64,000 bases of DNA, taken from the NCBI GenBank assembly GCA_022814565.1, contig JAKLNG010000019.1:124001-188000 (forward strand), in the 5' to 3' direction. Made by a program: the position numbers and the translations under genes. The notes beneath the pieces are model-generated. The model had not been told where the DNA came from. It did no database searches and was given only the letters and a program-made list of their open reading frames with translations. This DNA comes from Phaeophleospora eucalypticola. Taxonomy: Eukaryota > Ascomycota > Dothideomycetes > Mycosphaerellales > Mycosphaerellaceae. Numbering within the stretch: position 1 is the first letter of the stretch; each line of letters opens with the position of its first letter. Positions 20,965 to 32,116 of the stretch are shown one piece after another.

Positions 20965-21314
20965 GCGGCGGTCGCGCACATTTGTGTCTTGGGTGCCTGC
21001 GGATGCTGTAAATGTTAGGGTTCGTTCGGTGTGCATATGCTCCTCTTGTACTTTTACTGCAGTGGGTGCGAAGGCGTTGTCTCGTGTATCATGCCGCAAT
21101 GACCGAACTGCGCGATGCCTTTGGAGTCTCCGGATTCGCGCGTGGAAAAGAGGGACTGTATGTAACCGGGTATCATTCCATTCGCTATTCACGCTGGATC
21201 GGAAGCAGGCTGCATGCTCTAAATGCCAGTCAGCAATTTCAAACTTCCATTCATACAGAACCTGCACCGAGCACTCATTCTTTCAGAGCACCCACGCGCA
21301 GAGCCTGCACGAAG
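20965..21314. other. 3'-3' intergenic region
   Basis: Convergent gene ends; nothing coding recognised. Confidence 0.35.
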
Positions 21315-22149
21315 CTAGCCGCCTTTTCGTGGCGCAGCTGGAGCAGCAGCTTTGCGCTCCCTCTCCTCTTTCTCCCTGATCTTCCTCCTCTCGCCCTCCA
21401 GAACTTTCTTCACCCGATTGATCTGGTCAATCTTGCTCGTCTGGCCCTTGCAGTCTTCTGATCGGTAAGGAGGGCTGATAATGACCGCTTCATAAGCGAT
21501 GATCTCCTGGTTGTGCCATCTCACGTCAATGTTGCTGCGACTCTGCGTTAGCCTTTGATCGTCTCTGTCTTCAATTTATGGCGGTTCTTACATCCTCTTC
21601 AGCGAATCGAAGATTGCCTGTCCCTCTGCAGTTACTCCCTTTCCTCTGTTCTGCTCTTCTTCCTTAAGCTGCCGAACGCGAGCTTCCTCGCGCTTCTTCA
21701 ACTTTTGAATGTCAACTCGTCCTACTGCTGGCTGTACGCTCGCGAAGTCGGCGGAATCTGACGGAGGCAGGGAGAGGATCTGGAAGGTCTGGATCTGGGA
21801 GATGGGGATGACATGGTAGTCTTTCGGAAGGGACGCGATATCCGTGGAAGGGTTCGGCGGTGGGCTTCGAGTGTTGATGAAGACGACGCCCATCTTGGGG
21901 TCTGCGTTGTCGAGCGTGCCCTCGAGTGTCTGCTGGTTCGGCTGCGCGGTGGTGAGGCGGATGCTGTTAACGATGGGTAAGAATCAGGCCGCAAACGTTA
22001 TTTTGGCGTGGAACATACCGTGCTCCCAGCGCCCTGGACAGATTCTCCATGGGATCTGCCAGCGGCTGCATTGCAGGACTGCCAGCGCCAGATCGAGGTG
22101 TTCCCGTGCCCGCCTTGCTGTTACGCTTGTTGTTGGTACCTTCGGCCAT
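21315..22149 (-). CDS. LSM12-like protein (Sm-like N-terminus plus anticodon-binding-like domain)
   Basis: Three exons: 22149-22019, 21963-21592, 21534-21315; 240 aa. After splicing, RALGARIRLTTAQPNQQTLEG and MGVVFINTR form an Sm-like fold. YHVIPISQIQTFQIL follows, then a helical segment. VRWHNQEIIAYEAVIISPPYRSEDCKG matches the LSM12 anticodon-binding-like (AD) domain, which ends in a charged coiled helix. LSM12 proteins are small RNA-binding/ribosome-associated factors. Both introns are GT-AG and keep frame; the splice choice restores the characteristic INIDVRWHNQE. Confidence 0.78.
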
Positions 22150-23026
22150 GATTCACCGTGAGCAGGCCAGTAAGGATGCTCCCCGAATGCGGATCGAGCG
22201 ATATCACGCGCCGCGTATACACCCAAGTCGCAATCAAGGTGTGCGGCTTCTTAATTCCTCCTCCAACGCAGGCACTTTCGCGCAGCTGCTGCGATATGAG
22301 GATGTGGATGCGTATCGTGCGGTGAGTGCTCGCTCCCAAACAGAGCGTAAAGAGGGACGAGAAGTGAAGCGAGTGAAAGATGGCGGCAAGTAAAATTCAA
22401 GAAAGAGCAGCAAGCGGTGGTCGGAGGGAAATGGTAGAAGGAGTGCGAATTGATAGACAGGAACAGGAGGAGCTCACTTGCTGCCGCCGAACTTTGGGTG
22501 GGGACAAGCTGTGCACGGTCCATATGTTCACGCTAGTCTGCATTAGGAAGCAGTACGCCTTCCGCGACCTGATGATGCGATTTGGACATGAACACATATA
22601 GCGGATCGACACATGTGTTGTCGACATCATTTGACCTGGACTCGAATACTTTTCAAGCGATTTCAGTTTATGTGGCTACCATAACGTTGATGTGGGTCCG
22701 TTCGATCACACGATAAGGACCGTTCTCTTACGCAGCAAATAGCCACAAGAGGCTTGCGATTGACCTTTTCTCTCAAACTGCCGGTCACAAAGCATCATGG
22801 AGAAGTGATTATCAGGCGGAATCTCGTGGGTAGAGCTTTATCAGGCGGCTCTCGCGCGCGGAGGCGTCGCTGGGAACGACAATGAATGCAGCTGCAAGCC
22901 GCCTGTACGACGACCTAAGCCACCTCACTCGGGGCTGAGGAATTGTTGTGTAACCTCTCATCCGCACTCAGCTCACGTCTATTCTCTCTCAAATATTCTC
23001 GAGGTCTGACATGGCTTGCGTGCAAC
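22150..23026. other. Divergent intergenic region, no gene seen
   Basis: Holds the promoters of the LSM12-like and HET genes. Short open frames here lack codon bias or motifs. Confidence 0.35.
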
Positions 23027-26000
23027 ATGGACTTCTTTCCACAGCCGACCGATGGACTACCAGGCATCAAAGTTCCTTTACCAGAGGCCCTTCCCATGAG
23101 TGCTCGGCCAGACCTGCAGACCTCAGCAGATGCGGCAGTACCAAGCCATCAAAGCTCAAACTCCTCTGACGGCAATTCTGAGTCTCACCAACTTCAAGGA
23201 TCGAATGCTCCTTCGCCCCAGCTCCATCGACGTGAGACCACCTGGGGTGAAATCTTGCTCATAGATCCTACCTCGGATGACGACCCTCCGCCAGAAGACC
23301 GCGATTTACGTCAAGATTGGCATCAAGTTCAGGTTGAGAAGTGGTATGCGTTTGCTCGTTGCAATCGGCTCATTGCGCCGCAGAAAGGGCCAATAAGCGT
23401 TCTCCTGGATCAGCCGATTCTACGATTTGCATCTCTTTTCCAATCATGGGCCTTCTTCGGACTAGTAGCACTCATGTCTGGAATGCGCATCCGCGAAGAA
23501 GACTGGCGAGCGCGCGCTGACCCAGCTGGAAGAGTACATTATGTCCACTGGCCCAATCAGTTCAAACGCTATTTCACGCCAAAGGGAGACGACGTCACCG
23601 AAGCAACATGGCCTTTCGAGTCCCAAGAGGCCATGAGTGGCGTCCTAGCGGCATGTCACCAGATCGAGAAGTCCGACCTTGCGCTTGCGAGCCCTGTCGC
23701 CGAAATCACTCTTTCTGTGCTATTGCTTTGCCAGTCCCTGGTCCCAGTCGGCAACCATGTTGCTGGAAATGGACATCGATACATGACCAAACTCATGTTA
23801 AGCCGCGGATGGTGCCCTAGCATCATTCACCGGGCCCTAGTCACTCGTGACAACGGACTTTTTCTCGCTTACTACCTATATCAGCTACGGACTCGTCAGA
23901 GCCAGCAGGTCTCCCATGTCAAGTGCACTGAACTAGTCTGCGAAGCTCATCATTCCACACTGGCCACAGCCGACGATACGGGCCACAATGGAAGCAGCGC
24001 AGATCCCCAGACCAGAGGCTATGTAAGCAGGCACTCTCGTGCCAGTTGCCAATGCAAATTCTTGGGCGTCGACACGGCGCATATATGCCGTATCATCGAC
24101 AGCGGTAATACGCCATTGATTCAAATGCGTGAGCGAGCAGGCAATATAACTCTGATTGTTACCGAAGCCCGACCTCTGGACGAATACTTCGCTGTTTCAC
24201 ATGTCTGGTCAGATGGTCTCGGTAATCCCAAGCAGAATGCGCTACCTGAATGCCAAGTTAGAGCTCTGTGGCAACTCTGCCGACGGCTTCCAGATCCCGT
24301 CTCGGATTCCCATGGCGAGGGCGGATTGTGGAGGGCGTACAGTCAAGGTGAATCAATCCTTGGCGGTGCCATGAAGTTGAGTTATAGCAAGTCTCGATTA
24401 CTGCGCCCTCGATTGACCCAACAACCTTCTGTCCTTTTCTGGATGGACACGCTTTGTATTCCTGTTGGCCCCGGCGCTGAGATCACACGTTTGAAAGAGG
24501 AAGCCATCGATCGCATGAATTTTGTGTACGCCGCAGCTACGAGGATATTGGTGCTGGATCATGGGCTAAGCATGACTCGGCTTAGCACCTCCTATATGCT
24601 TGAGATCTGCGCACGCATAGTGGTCTGCCCATGGATGTCCCGCTCGTGGACATACCAAGAAGGCGCACTTGGCGGTACTGTTGACTTTGCCTGCGCGGAT
24701 GGCTCCGTCAACATTCAGCTTCTTTCAGCTTTCGCGGGTGAAGCAGTAGACAACCGCATCCTGAAGACATTGTCAAGCCATCGAGACTTACGCGGTGGGG
24801 CGCTTAGCAAAGTACAACGAGATGAGCTCTGGTCATCAGCACGGGGATTCTGGTCGAAGCTGGGCCTTATTCTTGACGACCCAAAGCCGATAAGGTCCAT
24901 TGCTCTCAATGTCGTGCAATCGCAACTGATTCAAGGTTTCCGTCATTGCGTGTCAGCAGTCTTACAGAAACATTCGGAATCCCGCCTGGACAAATTCGTA
25001 AAGACGTGGAACGAGCTTGCTCGACGGTCTACGACGGTCCCTGATGATCTCTACCTCATATTCGCGAACTTGCTGGACTTTAGTCCGGTCTCACTTTTGA
25101 AATATCAGCGTCAACAGCGCATGCAAGCCCTTCTCTGGAGCATGGAAAAGCTTCCGATAGACATTCTGTACATCTACGATCAGCGAGCTCAGAGTGCTAC
25201 TCACAGTCCAAACAGATGGATTCCGACAGCCCCCAGCCGCACTCAGATTGCACAAAAGCGAAAGCAGCAAGGCAAGACGAAGCTTTCTCACACAAATCTT
25301 ACTTCAGACGCTATTGTGGACACGATGCGGATCGGAGATGAAGGTGTGCTCGTCTCAGCCCAGATCGCTCCGAACTCCCTACTAGTTTTGTTCGATAAAA
25401 CCTTCTGCCGGCAAAGCAGCATGTTTTTAGAATGGTCCGTTGGAGAATGGCTGAAGCTTTCGCCTATCATTGCTGATAATGATCAGTTTGACGACTCTAT
25501 ATCGAGCAAGATCTGTGTACTGATGGACTCTCCCGGTAACAGGCATTCCGTTCCTGGAGCAAGGCTTTACATTACTGATGGCTATGCATGGAACTCCAAG
25601 TTGAAGCGGTCTCGCGATATGGAAATCTCCGCTTTCTATGATTGCCCGCTTAGCATCGCCAAGATCGATGCTGGAGACATTCCGGCTGATGCAGACCGGC
25701 TCACCTATGCCAGCGACTGGCAGACTCTTTGCCACCCATACGTCGACTGGCTACTCAGAATATCATGCGGTGGGTACACAGTTAAGGTTGTTTTTCACGA
25801 AGCCATAATTGACCATGTGACAGAACCGTTCGACTCATTTCAAGCCTTGATTCCTCGACCCTCACTTGACAGTGAAACAATGAGGGACTTCATTACCCTG
25901 TACGAGCCACTACCGGCATTTCTACTCCTTCTCTTCGGATCCTGGTTCATATCACTCATACTTCAAATCCTGATTGCGGTTCACTATGGCTGGCATGGTA

Positions 26001-26905
26001 CCAGTGGACTTTACAAGGCGTGGCTCATCCTTCCGTGGGCCATTTGTACACCGGTGCCGCAGTATCTGTTCCTGGCAGACCGGCTCAAAAACGGCGACCT
26101 CCGCGCAATCGACAAAGCATATGTTATCATATCAGTAGGCAGTTACGTTGCTTCGGTACTGGCGATTGTGGTAATTGCCGCGGTCGCTAATTACCTGCCT
26201 CACAAAGCGTGGCGGAGGAGTTTTGATAAGGACTGGCCTGCCAGCCAGAGCACATGGCAATACCGGATCACATGGGGCCTCTTGAATCGAGTTTCTCCTC
26301 ACGAATCACCTAGAACGACGATACGGAAGTTTGCTGGGAGGATCCAATGGTCTATCATTGATTTTCTCCTTAGTCTCTCCACACACAGGCTTTCATGTAT
26401 CAAAAACCTGGTGGACCGGCTCATCCGAGCCGATGGAATTTATCCATCTTCAAGCGAGTATCTGGCAGCGAAAGCTGCAAGCTCTGCGGCAGGCGACGAC
26501 AGGCCATTCAGCCGCCAATGTGCAATCTGCAGCGAGCAGATTATGTTTCATGACGAATGCATCGACTGCGATTCGGGTGCCTTTGACATTTGCGTGGCGT
26601 GTGGCAACAAGGGCAACATTTGCAAAGAATCGGGGCACTGTTTACGGCGGTACCAAGCATTGAGGACCACGGATCAGGATGGCAGCCTACCTGAAGGGTG
26701 GGCCGCTCTTCGAAAGGGCACCAGCGTTGCATACGTGGAGTGTGAAACTGGTAAAATCAGGCTTTCAAGGCCGCCGAATCAGGGAGCTAGTGGCGCTCAA
26801 CAGGTATCGAGTCCTTCATACCATCTGGCTTTGGATCGAGGGCGTCTTTGTCTGTCCAGAAATTCGGAAGGAGACGCTCAGATCATTTGGAACTGCACTA
26901 CTTAG
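23027..26905 (+). CDS. Heterokaryon-incompatibility (HET) domain protein with membrane segments and ZZ/WW-like tail
   Basis: 1292 aa, intronless. Start chosen at ATG 23027; the open frame upstream has no ATG. A long N-terminal region (about 380 aa) precedes the HET domain, recognised by EYFAVSHVWSDGLGNP, FWMDTLCIPV, NFVYAAATRILVLD and PWMSRSWTYQEG. About residues 970-1060 hold three hydrophobic stretches (PAFLLLLFGSWFISLILQIL, the GLYKAWLILPW region, AYVIISVGSYVASVLAIVVI) that look like membrane helices. The C-terminus has a Cys/His-rich ZZ-type zinc finger (CAICSEQ, CIDCDSG, CVACGNKGNIC, GHCLRRY) and a degenerate WW-like segment (LPEGWAALRKG with a missing second Trp). HET proteins act in non-self recognition and programmed cell death; partners unknown. 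Confidence 0.85.
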   Translation: MDFFPQPTDGLPGIKVPLPEALPMSARPDLQTSADAAVPSHQSSNSSDGNSESHQLQGSNAPSPQLHRRETTWGEILLIDPTSDDDPPPEDRDLRQDWHQVQVEKWYAFARCNRLIAPQKGPISVLLDQPILRFASLFQSWAFFGLVALMSGMRIREEDWRARADPAGRVHYVHWPNQFKRYFTPKGDDVTEATWPFESQEAMSGVLAACHQIEKSDLALASPVAEITLSVLLLCQSLVPVGNHVAGNGHRYMTKLMLSRGWCPSIIHRALVTRDNGLFLAYYLYQLRTRQSQQVSHVKCTELVCEAHHSTLATADDTGHNGSSADPQTRGYVSRHSRASCQCKFLGVDTAHICRIIDSGNTPLIQMRERAGNITLIVTEARPLDEYFAVSHVWSDGLGNPKQNALPECQVRALWQLCRRLPDPVSDSHGEGGLWRAYSQGESILGGAMKLSYSKSRLLRPRLTQQPSVLFWMDTLCIPVGPGAEITRLKEEAIDRMNFVYAAATRILVLDHGLSMTRLSTSYMLEICARIVVCPWMSRSWTYQEGALGGTVDFACADGSVNIQLLSAFAGEAVDNRILKTLSSHRDLRGGALSKVQRDELWSSARGFWSKLGLILDDPKPIRSIALNVVQSQLIQGFRHCVSAVLQKHSESRLDKFVKTWNELARRSTTVPDDLYLIFANLLDFSPVSLLKYQRQQRMQALLWSMEKLPIDILYIYDQRAQSATHSPNRWIPTAPSRTQIAQKRKQQGKTKLSHTNLTSDAIVDTMRIGDEGVLVSAQIAPNSLLVLFDKTFCRQSSMFLEWSVGEWLKLSPIIADNDQFDDSISSKICVLMDSPGNRHSVPGARLYITDGYAWNSKLKRSRDMEISAFYDCPLSIAKIDAGDIPADADRLTYASDWQTLCHPYVDWLLRISCGGYTVKVVFHEAIIDHVTEPFDSFQALIPRPSLDSETMRDFITLYEPLPAFLLLLFGSWFISLILQILIAVHYGWHGTSGLYKAWLILPWAICTPVPQYLFLADRLKNGDLRAIDKAYVIISVGSYVASVLAIVVIAAVANYLPHKAWRRSFDKDWPASQSTWQYRITWGLLNRVSPHESPRTTIRKFAGRIQWSIIDFLLSLSTHRLSCIKNLVDRLIRADGIYPSSSEYLAAKAASSAAGDDRPFSRQCAICSEQIMFHDECIDCDSGAFDICVACGNKGNICKESGHCLRRYQALRTTDQDGSLPEGWAALRKGTSVAYVECETGKIRLSRPPNQGASGAQQVSSPSYHLALDRGRLCLSRNSEGDAQIIWNCTT

Positions 26906-27190
26906 GATGCAAGTATATGATTCATGCAATTTGTCTTCGGCAAGACTGCGTCAGTTGCTTTGAGATGCGCATTAGTTGTTAGAATACCATCGAGGTTCGT
27001 TTTCTCTCGAAGAGAGGAATGTCCATTGCAGTTAATACTTGAGGATGAAATGCCTCGGGTCTAGCGGGCAGGATTCGTTTGTAGACAGGCCCCTTCATCT
27101 TCATGCTTCCCGCTTTGGTGCTAAAATCCGATAGATCACAACAAATCGATCAACAAGTGCTGTCATCTTGTATTTCAGAATTACGCTCCG

Positions 27191-27562
27191 TCACCGTCCG
27201 CCCCGCTCCTCCTCCAGCGTATGATGTCGATACGTCCGCGCATTCTCATCAACATTCTCGACCGGTGCAGGATCTGCCGTTTCGCTCAGGTTTGCGTACG
27301 ACGCCGGCTCAGCATAGTCACCGCCATCTCCGGTGGCGGTCGTTTCGGTTGGCTTCTGATTCCGCCCTCGAGAGCTTTCCTCGGCGTTGGCTTTGTCCTT
27401 TTTCATCCCCAGCTTTTCGAGAAGGGATTTGAGATTTGGCGGCATCAGTTCTTTTGATTCGCTGAAGACGTAGTGAGAGTTTTTGACTTCGATGTCGTAG
27501 AGACTATGTCGATGGGTTTTCTGGGCTGGTGGAATTATTGGTGAAGTGGATGTGAGGGAGCT
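27191..27562 (-). CDS. Possible small hypothetical protein, 5' end unresolved
   Basis: About 120 codons open on the minus strand, ending at 27191. HSLYDIEVKNSHYVFSESKE and LKSLLEKLGMKKDK look protein-like, and the tail is acidic and polar. There is no ATG at the 5' end of the open frame, and a stop lies just upstream (near 27574), so an upstream exon would be needed. No family recognised. It may be a chance open frame. Confidence 0.3.
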   Translation of the reverse strand, partial: SSLTSTSPIIPPAQKTHRHSLYDIEVKNSHYVFSESKELMPPNLKSLLEKLGMKKDKANAEESSRGRNQKPTETTATGDGGDYAEPASYANLSETADPAPVENVDENARTYRHHTLEEERGGR

Positions 27563-27749
27563 CAAGTGCTACCGACAATGCTGAGCGGGTAGTTCGGGAA
27601 GTAGCTCTTAGCGCAGCCGCACAACCCGATATACAGCATGCCAGCTCAAGTGATCGACATCTCCGTCAGATGACGCTTCTGGTGTCTCCATGTATGCCAG
27701 TGAAGACCATCCGGCTTAAGAGTCAAGCCCACGGATTATTTTCCTTGTC

Positions 27750-29108
27750 TTACAGCGAGAAGACAGTCGTATTCAAATCGTCCATAGCGTAGAAGTCGTG
27801 TCGATCTCTCTCCAGCGTCTCACTCAAAGGCCACCTCATCGTATCGGTCCATTCTTCTCCTTCTAGCTCTTGCGATATAGCAAGCATCAAGCGCTGTGGC
27901 CAGTCTCCTGAGAACCACTTCGCGGGAGCATTGTACGCTGGGACAGTCCAGTGTGCTAAAACACACAGAGCGAGTTTGTCGCGCTGCTCCAAGAGAGACG
28001 AGAAGTTGGGACCGAGACCGATTGGGAAGGACAGAAGGTGCGCCCACGATCGAGGTCGTGGACTCGAGAGAGTGTAAAAGTGCCTGAGCCTTACCATGGC
28101 GTCGTGTATGGCGGCGGCTTTGCTTGGTTCTGCGACGGGATCGGTGTAGATCAATGCCATGCTCTCGAGCTGGCTGAGGGAGTAGAAGAACTCTGGCGAC
28201 ATGTAGTGCTGTTCTTGATTCCTCGTGTGACGAAGGAGGGAGCCGATTCGACTGTTGTGTAATGATGCCTGGACCTGGTTCAAAACTCCCTGAGCGCGTT
28301 GAAGAGTGTGTAGTAGCTCGAGGAATTCGTCAATTGCATCTCCTTGATCGGATTGTCGGTCGAAACCAAGCCTTAGGCTGAGGAAGCTGGTCAAGATGCA
28401 GAAGCAGAGAAGCGGGTCGGCTTGCTCAGAGGTGATCTCTCCCACGGATTCTCGGAAGAGGCTCAAGGCGGTGCTGTAATGGCGACGTGCGACCTGAAGA
28501 CGGTCTGGATACTGATGGGGCTCACATGTGGCTTGATGGGCAGCAGCAAAGCTCAGCATGGCATGCATCAAGAATGGATGCGATGAAGCGAGCTGTGGTA
28601 CTTCGTATTGCCATATGTAGCAGTATTCGTCTGTCTCCAGTGGTGTGAGGGTCTGCGATGTGTGGAGCGTGAAGTGATGGAGGAGACCCATGTCTTCGAG
28701 ACTGAAAGACGTCGCATGTGTCGTAAAGTTGATGGGGGCCGGACTGCATCCTGCTGATGTGCCTGGAGTAGAGCACGGGGAGGTGCTCGTGCCATGACGG
28801 CTGGACGCGCTGCTGGCGGACAACTTTCTTGAGTCTGACCTCGAGTGCTGGCGAGAATGAGACCGTGGTTTCGTGTCTGGACTGTGTGAAGGCTGCTGTA
28901 TTGCGACTGGGTGACCACTCTGGCTGAAGCTGTCAGGCGTGAAGAGTCGAAGATTGATCAGGGCGCCACTAAGATCTTTGAAGTCGCACTCTATTCCCTT
29001 TTTGGCGCAGTTGGAGCAGCAAGGGGCATTCTGGTCGCAGCGTATTCGTCGGGACTTGCATTGTCGGCATCCTAGACGTGACTTTGAATGGTAGCGCTTA
29101 GAAGGCAT
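27750..29108 (-). CDS. Zn2Cys6 transcription factor (sterol-uptake-regulator type)
   Basis: 452 aa, intronless, ATG at 29108. The N-terminal zinc cluster is CRQCKSRRIRCDQNAPCCSNCAKKGIEC. A Ser/Pro-rich linker follows (about residues 65-125), then an all-helical fungal-specific region starting at MGLLHHFTLHTSQTL, with LLHAMLSFAAAHQA-type helices (HPFLMHAMLSFAAAHQ). This layout is that of the Upc2/Ecm22-like subfamily, which ranges from sterol regulators to metabolite cluster regulators. Nothing nearby reveals the target. Confident in class, not in pathway. Confidence 0.88.
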   Translation of the reverse strand: MPSKRYHSKSRLGCRQCKSRRIRCDQNAPCCSNCAKKGIECDFKDLSGALINLRLFTPDSFSQSGHPVAIQQPSHSPDTKPRSHSRQHSRSDSRKLSASSASSRHGTSTSPCSTPGTSAGCSPAPINFTTHATSFSLEDMGLLHHFTLHTSQTLTPLETDEYCYIWQYEVPQLASSHPFLMHAMLSFAAAHQATCEPHQYPDRLQVARRHYSTALSLFRESVGEITSEQADPLLCFCILTSFLSLRLGFDRQSDQGDAIDEFLELLHTLQRAQGVLNQVQASLHNSRIGSLLRHTRNQEQHYMSPEFFYSLSQLESMALIYTDPVAEPSKAAAIHDAMVRLRHFYTLSSPRPRSWAHLLSFPIGLGPNFSSLLEQRDKLALCVLAHWTVPAYNAPAKWFSGDWPQRLMLAISQELEGEEWTDTMRWPLSETLERDRHDFYAMDDLNTTVFSL

Positions 29109-29748
29109 GGTTGGAAGCTATGCTGCAAGATAGGTCGAAGCAGCTACTCAATGTAGAATGGGGAGGTATGTGGTCTGGGATAGATCTGTGTGACTTCGAC
29201 CGGGTGCTACACATGGGCGATATTTGTACGATGGCTCTTTGGACCCGACAGTTTGTCTCCATTACGGAGATTCCGAAGCGATTCCATTGCTCAGCCAGCG
29301 GCACAGCCAAAGAGTGTCGGGCTGTGGTATTTCTCAGCAGGCGCCAACGGTAGTGTGTGGATTTTCCGGGCTCATAGACGGTGATTGAGTTGTTGATTTC
29401 GCCTGGAGCATATAGGGCAAGGGACAATATTCAGAGTGGTCCAGTGAGAAGGCCAGGAGCCGCAGATGGACCAATCCAACTGCAGGATATGTGGGATCGG
29501 TAGGATTCACACATGCGAGCGTAAAGCCCGCGTGCAAGAAACGTGTCGAGCCCCAGCGTGCGCCTCAGCGATCGACACTCCGGAAGCTGCCATGGTCGCA
29601 CACTATACCTATCCGGGCAACGAAGATGGACATTTGCTAAGTCCGGCGGCCCGCGCGAGTGAATAGCCACCGACCTCCGTTCATATCAGATCTTCCTTCT
29701 ATTAGGTTCTTTTACTAACAAGCTCGCAGGAAACGTGTTGCCCAGTCA
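29109..29748. other. Intergenic, no gene seen
   Basis: Upstream of the Zn2Cys6 gene; short open frames only. Confidence 0.35.
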
Positions 29749-30123
29749 TCAAGCGATATCTTTGTCGTCATCTTTCCGACTCGGTTGAAATCCGAACCGA
29801 AAGCCCTGTATGGGCCTCGAATCCTGGAGGAGCATCCAATGACCTTTGAGCAATCCATCGCTCATCTTTATCAGATCGTCCAGCTTCAAATTCTTTCTAT
29901 ATTCGTCGCTCCATGGCTTGGTCACTCTAGTGCTGGCTTCGTCCGGGAGATGTTCTTCTGAAACCACCAGAGTACCTGTCGCCATGATTTGCCAGCTGTT
30001 GGAAAGGAAGGACAAGCCTCCGACGTAAGTTGATCGCTGCAGTGAGACATATGCCAGTGAGCCAAGCAAACGACGAGCTACCAGGTCGTAGCCTCCATAT
30101 CGTTTTCGTTGTTGCGATATCAT
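29749..30123 (-). CDS. Possible small hypothetical protein
   Basis: 124 codons from a true ATG at 30123, with a second ATG at about 29985 (MATGTLVVSEEH). The C-terminal half (TKPWSDEYRKNLKLDDLIKM, GHWMLLQDSRPIQGFRFGF) looks like a real soluble protein. No family recognised. Divergent from the LPD1 gene, sharing about 250 bp of promoter. Could be spurious. Confidence 0.35.
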   Translation of the reverse strand: MISQQRKRYGGYDLVARRLLGSLAYVSLQRSTYVGGLSFLSNSWQIMATGTLVVSEEHLPDEASTRVTKPWSDEYRKNLKLDDLIKMSDGLLKGHWMLLQDSRPIQGFRFGFQPSRKDDDKDIA

Positions 30124-30373
30124 GTGTGTTTTGGAGGAGACTTCACTTCGGGCAAAGACGGCTTAAAGGTGAAGTGAGTGCGGCAGGCAATGTTTCCGCT
30201 CGGGGCAAAAGCGCGGCGGCTCTCCCGAAGCTGTGTCAGCGATCTGTCGGGTTTGGCTTTCGCTGGGCCTCACCTGCTGCTAAGAAACAACCTTTGAGCG
30301 ACAAACATTCTATCCACCACCCGCCATCCCGACTCCCTCCCTCTACTATCCGCACCTCACATCTCTCGCGGTC

Positions 30374-32116
30374 ATGTTCAAGGCTCTGATACCACGAGTA
30401 CCCGCGCGCTCGGCCGCCGCGGCCCTGCGATCAACAACCTCTCACACTTCCTCCGCCGCCATTGTCCGCGCATCGCCATGCACATCCCTGCTCCAGAACC
30501 GATTATCACAACGCAGAGGATATGCCACTCCTGCTGGTATGACACCGCTGCAGAAAGAAAGAGACACAGGATACATTGAACATAGAGCTGACAAGCTGCA
30601 GAGGAGAAGGATCTCGTCATCATCGGTGGTGGCGTGGCTGGATATGTCGCCGCCATCAAGGCCGGTCAGGAAGGCCTCAAGGTGCGCAAATACGGCGACA
30701 GAGCTATTGCTGAGTATCTTTCTGACATGGCGTGTCTAGGTCGCCTGTATAGAGAAGCGTGGCTCGCTAGGAGGCACATGTCTCAACGTCGGCTGCATTC
30801 CCTCAAAGTCCCTCCTCAACAACTCCCACATGTACCACCAGATCCTTCACGACACCAAGAACCGCGGTATCGAAGTCGGCGATGTGAAGCTCAACCTCGC
30901 CCAGATGATGAAGGCGAAAGAGACGTCCGTCAGCGGGTTGACAAAGGGTATTGAGTTTCTGTTCAAGAAGAACAACGTCGAGTACATCAAGGGTACTGGA
31001 ACATTCGCCGACGAGCACACTGTTGCTGTCAACCTGGTTGAGGGTGGCGAGACGAGCGTGCGCGGAAAGAACATCCTCATTGCAACTGGTTCCGAGAGCA
31101 CACCCTTCCCTGGCCTTACGATCGACGAGAAGCGCGTTATCACATCTACTGGTGCCATTGCGTTGCAGGAGGTGCCGAAGAAGATGATCGTTATTGGTGG
31201 TGGCATCATTGGTCTGGAGATGGGCAGTGTGTGGAGCAGACTGGGTTCTGAGGTTACCGTGGTGGAGTTCCTTGGACAGATTGGTGGTCCCGGCATGGAC
31301 GCCGACATCAGCAAGAACATCCAGAAGACTCTGGGCAAGCAGGGCATGAAGTTCATGCTCAACACAAAGGTCAGCAAGGGTGATGACAGTGGCGAAACCA
31401 TCAAACTGGATGTTGAGGCCGCAAAGGGTGGCAAGGCGCAGACTGTAAGTGATTTGAAGCTGGCAAAAGCGGGAGGCATACAGCTAACAGATCTCTAGCT
31501 CGATGCAGATGTCGTCCTCGTCGCAATTGGCCGTCGCCCATACACCCAAGGTCTCGGCCTGGAGAACATCGGCCTGGAGACCGACAACCGCGGCCGCCTC
31601 GTCATCGACTCAGAATACCGCACCAAGATCCCACACATCCGCGTAATCGGCGACTGCACCTTTGGCCCCATGCTCGCACACAAAGCCGAAGAAGAAGCCG
31701 TCGCAGCCATCGAATTCATCACCAAGAACTACGGCCACGTCAACTACAACGCCATCCCCTCCGTCATGTACACTCACCCTGAAGTCGCCTGGGTCGGGCA
31801 GAACGAAGCCGAGCTCAAGGAGCAGGGCGTGAAGTACAAGGTCGGCACTTTCCCCTTCAGCGCCAACAGCAGAGCGAAGACGAACCTGGACACCGACGGT
31901 CTCGTCAAGTTCATTGCGGACGCCGAGACAGATCGGATCCTGGGTATTCACATCGTTGGACCGAACGCGGGCGAGATGATTGCGGAGGGAACGCTGGCTC
32001 TTGAATACGGCGCTAGTGCGGAGGATGTGGGCCGCACGAGCCATGCTCACCCGACGCTGGCTGAGGCCTTCAAGGAGGCTGCTATGGCTACTTACGGCAA
32101 GGCGATTCACTACTAA
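30374..32116 (+). CDS. LPD1: Dihydrolipoamide dehydrogenase (E3), mitochondrial
   Basis: Four exons: 30374-30536, 30602-30681, 30740-31444, 31499-32116; 521 aa. An Arg/Ala/Ser-rich mitochondrial presequence ends near RRGYATPA. FAD-binding VIIGGGVAGYVAAIKA follows, then the redox disulfide in GGTCLNVGCIPSK. The NAD-binding loop is VIGGGIIGLEMGSVWSRLG, the second FAD motif is RVIGDCTFGPMLAHKAEEE, and the catalytic dyad is in SHAHPTLAEAFKEA. It reoxidises lipoyl groups of the pyruvate, 2-oxoglutarate and branched-chain dehydrogenase complexes and of the glycine cleavage system. The length is normal for the family. Intron phases (1, 0, 0) all keep frame. Confidence 0.97.
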
